Source of the DNA: Embiotoca jacksoni
Taxonomy: Eukaryota; Chordata; Actinopteri; Embiotocidae
Direction of reading: 5' to 3'
Length of the DNA stretch: 64,000 nucleotides
Assembly (NCBI GenBank): GCA_022577435.1
Contig: JAKOON010000023.1
Coordinates: forward strand, 62,001 to 126,000
In this document: piece after piece, positions 63,611 to 64,000 of the stretch
How positions within the stretch are numbered: the stretch's first letter is position 1
Layout of the letters: each line of letters begins with the position of its first letter
Notes under the pieces: generated by a model
Database searches by the model: none
What the model saw: the letters and a program-made list of their open reading frames with translations, nothing else
What the model was told of the DNA's origin: nothing
Translations under genes and position numbers: made by a program

Positions 63611-64000
63611 CTCTGTGGCTGATAGCTTTGAATTGCCAGCTGTTTGCTAACATGTTTCCCTGAACAACTTCATGAGGTCATAATATATCATAATATATCA
63701 GTTGACAGCATATTTCTCCTGCCCTCCACTGGCAAAGAAAATCTTTTCTTCAGTACATGTGTTTCCCCTGAGTGACAGAAATATCAAATGTTAGTTTTAA
63801 ATGTGCAGTCATGTTAGTCAACATGTAACCACTGTATGTATATGTGCGTCTGAGCTTTTCTTAAAGTCCCTCTTGGCTGCATCTTTCCTGTCCCTTCCGT
63901 CCTGGCTGAGTCTTGTGGGACAGCCAGACTGTCACTCCAGAACTCCTGAGTTTTAATTGATGGTGACGACACCATTAAACCATTGGCATCTCTCCCGTTA

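Larger units (their letters stand above)
61510..64000. other. Sequence upstream of insl3 to the right edge
   Basis: No gene supported. It holds the truncated repeat A copy (62536-62705) and two further probable interspersed repeats. No JAK3-like exon, a neighbour of INSL3 in mammals, is seen in these 2.5 kb. Confidence 0.55.

Overview
The window is vertebrate genomic DNA, most likely from a ray-finned (teleost) fish. It is A+T-rich, has many long (CA)n/(GT)n microsatellites and Tc1-like and other teleost-type transposon remnants, and its few protein-coding exons are short, far apart and bounded by GT/AG splice sites. There is no operon-like gene packing, CRISPR array or prokaryotic feature.

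Two genes can be supported, both on the minus strand. (1) The 5' part of an SK-type calcium-activated potassium channel gene, best matched to kcnn1. A long first coding exon (25973-27262) encodes a 430-residue, glutamine- and proline-rich cytoplasmic N-terminus with three polyglutamine tracts. About 23 kb downstream in gene order lies the exon (2502-2975) that carries the SK core N-terminus and transmembrane segment S1. Both splice junctions are phase 0. The remaining channel exons (S2-S6, pore, calmodulin-binding region) must lie beyond the left edge. (2) A complete two-exon relaxin/insulin-family hormone gene (exons 60770-60962 and 60365-60561), 129 residues, best matched to insl3, with a TATA box 110 bp upstream of the start codon. 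As I recall it, human KCNN1 and INSL3 lie close together at 19p13.11, so the two identifications support each other and suggest a conserved syntenic block.

Layout: 1-2501 intron of kcnn1; 2502-2975 S1 exon; 2976-25972 large intron with microsatellites, a MITE-like element (14831-15207), a dispersed repeat (8136-8656), a deleted Tc1-like transposon (20632-21618) and two neighbouring copies of another repeat (22190-22830); 25973-27262 long N-terminal exon; 27263-60019 about 33 kb with no gene I can support, holding a GTTAC-rich element (28339-29087), an old element split by a solo LTR (29340-30855), many microsatellites and a perfect 21-bp inverted repeat (34787-34840); 60020-61080 insl3; 61072-61509 a duplicated insl3 promoter segment with a dispersed repeat between the two copies; 61510-64000 mostly repeat-derived sequence.

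The two genes act in different processes: the channel would give a calcium-gated potassium conductance in excitable cells, and the peptide would be a secreted hormone acting on an RXFP-type receptor. I found no new multigene system. The most interesting items are the polyglutamine-rich SK1 N-terminus, the duplicated insl3 core promoter, the leucine where many relaxin-family B chains have tryptophan, and the nested transposon history.
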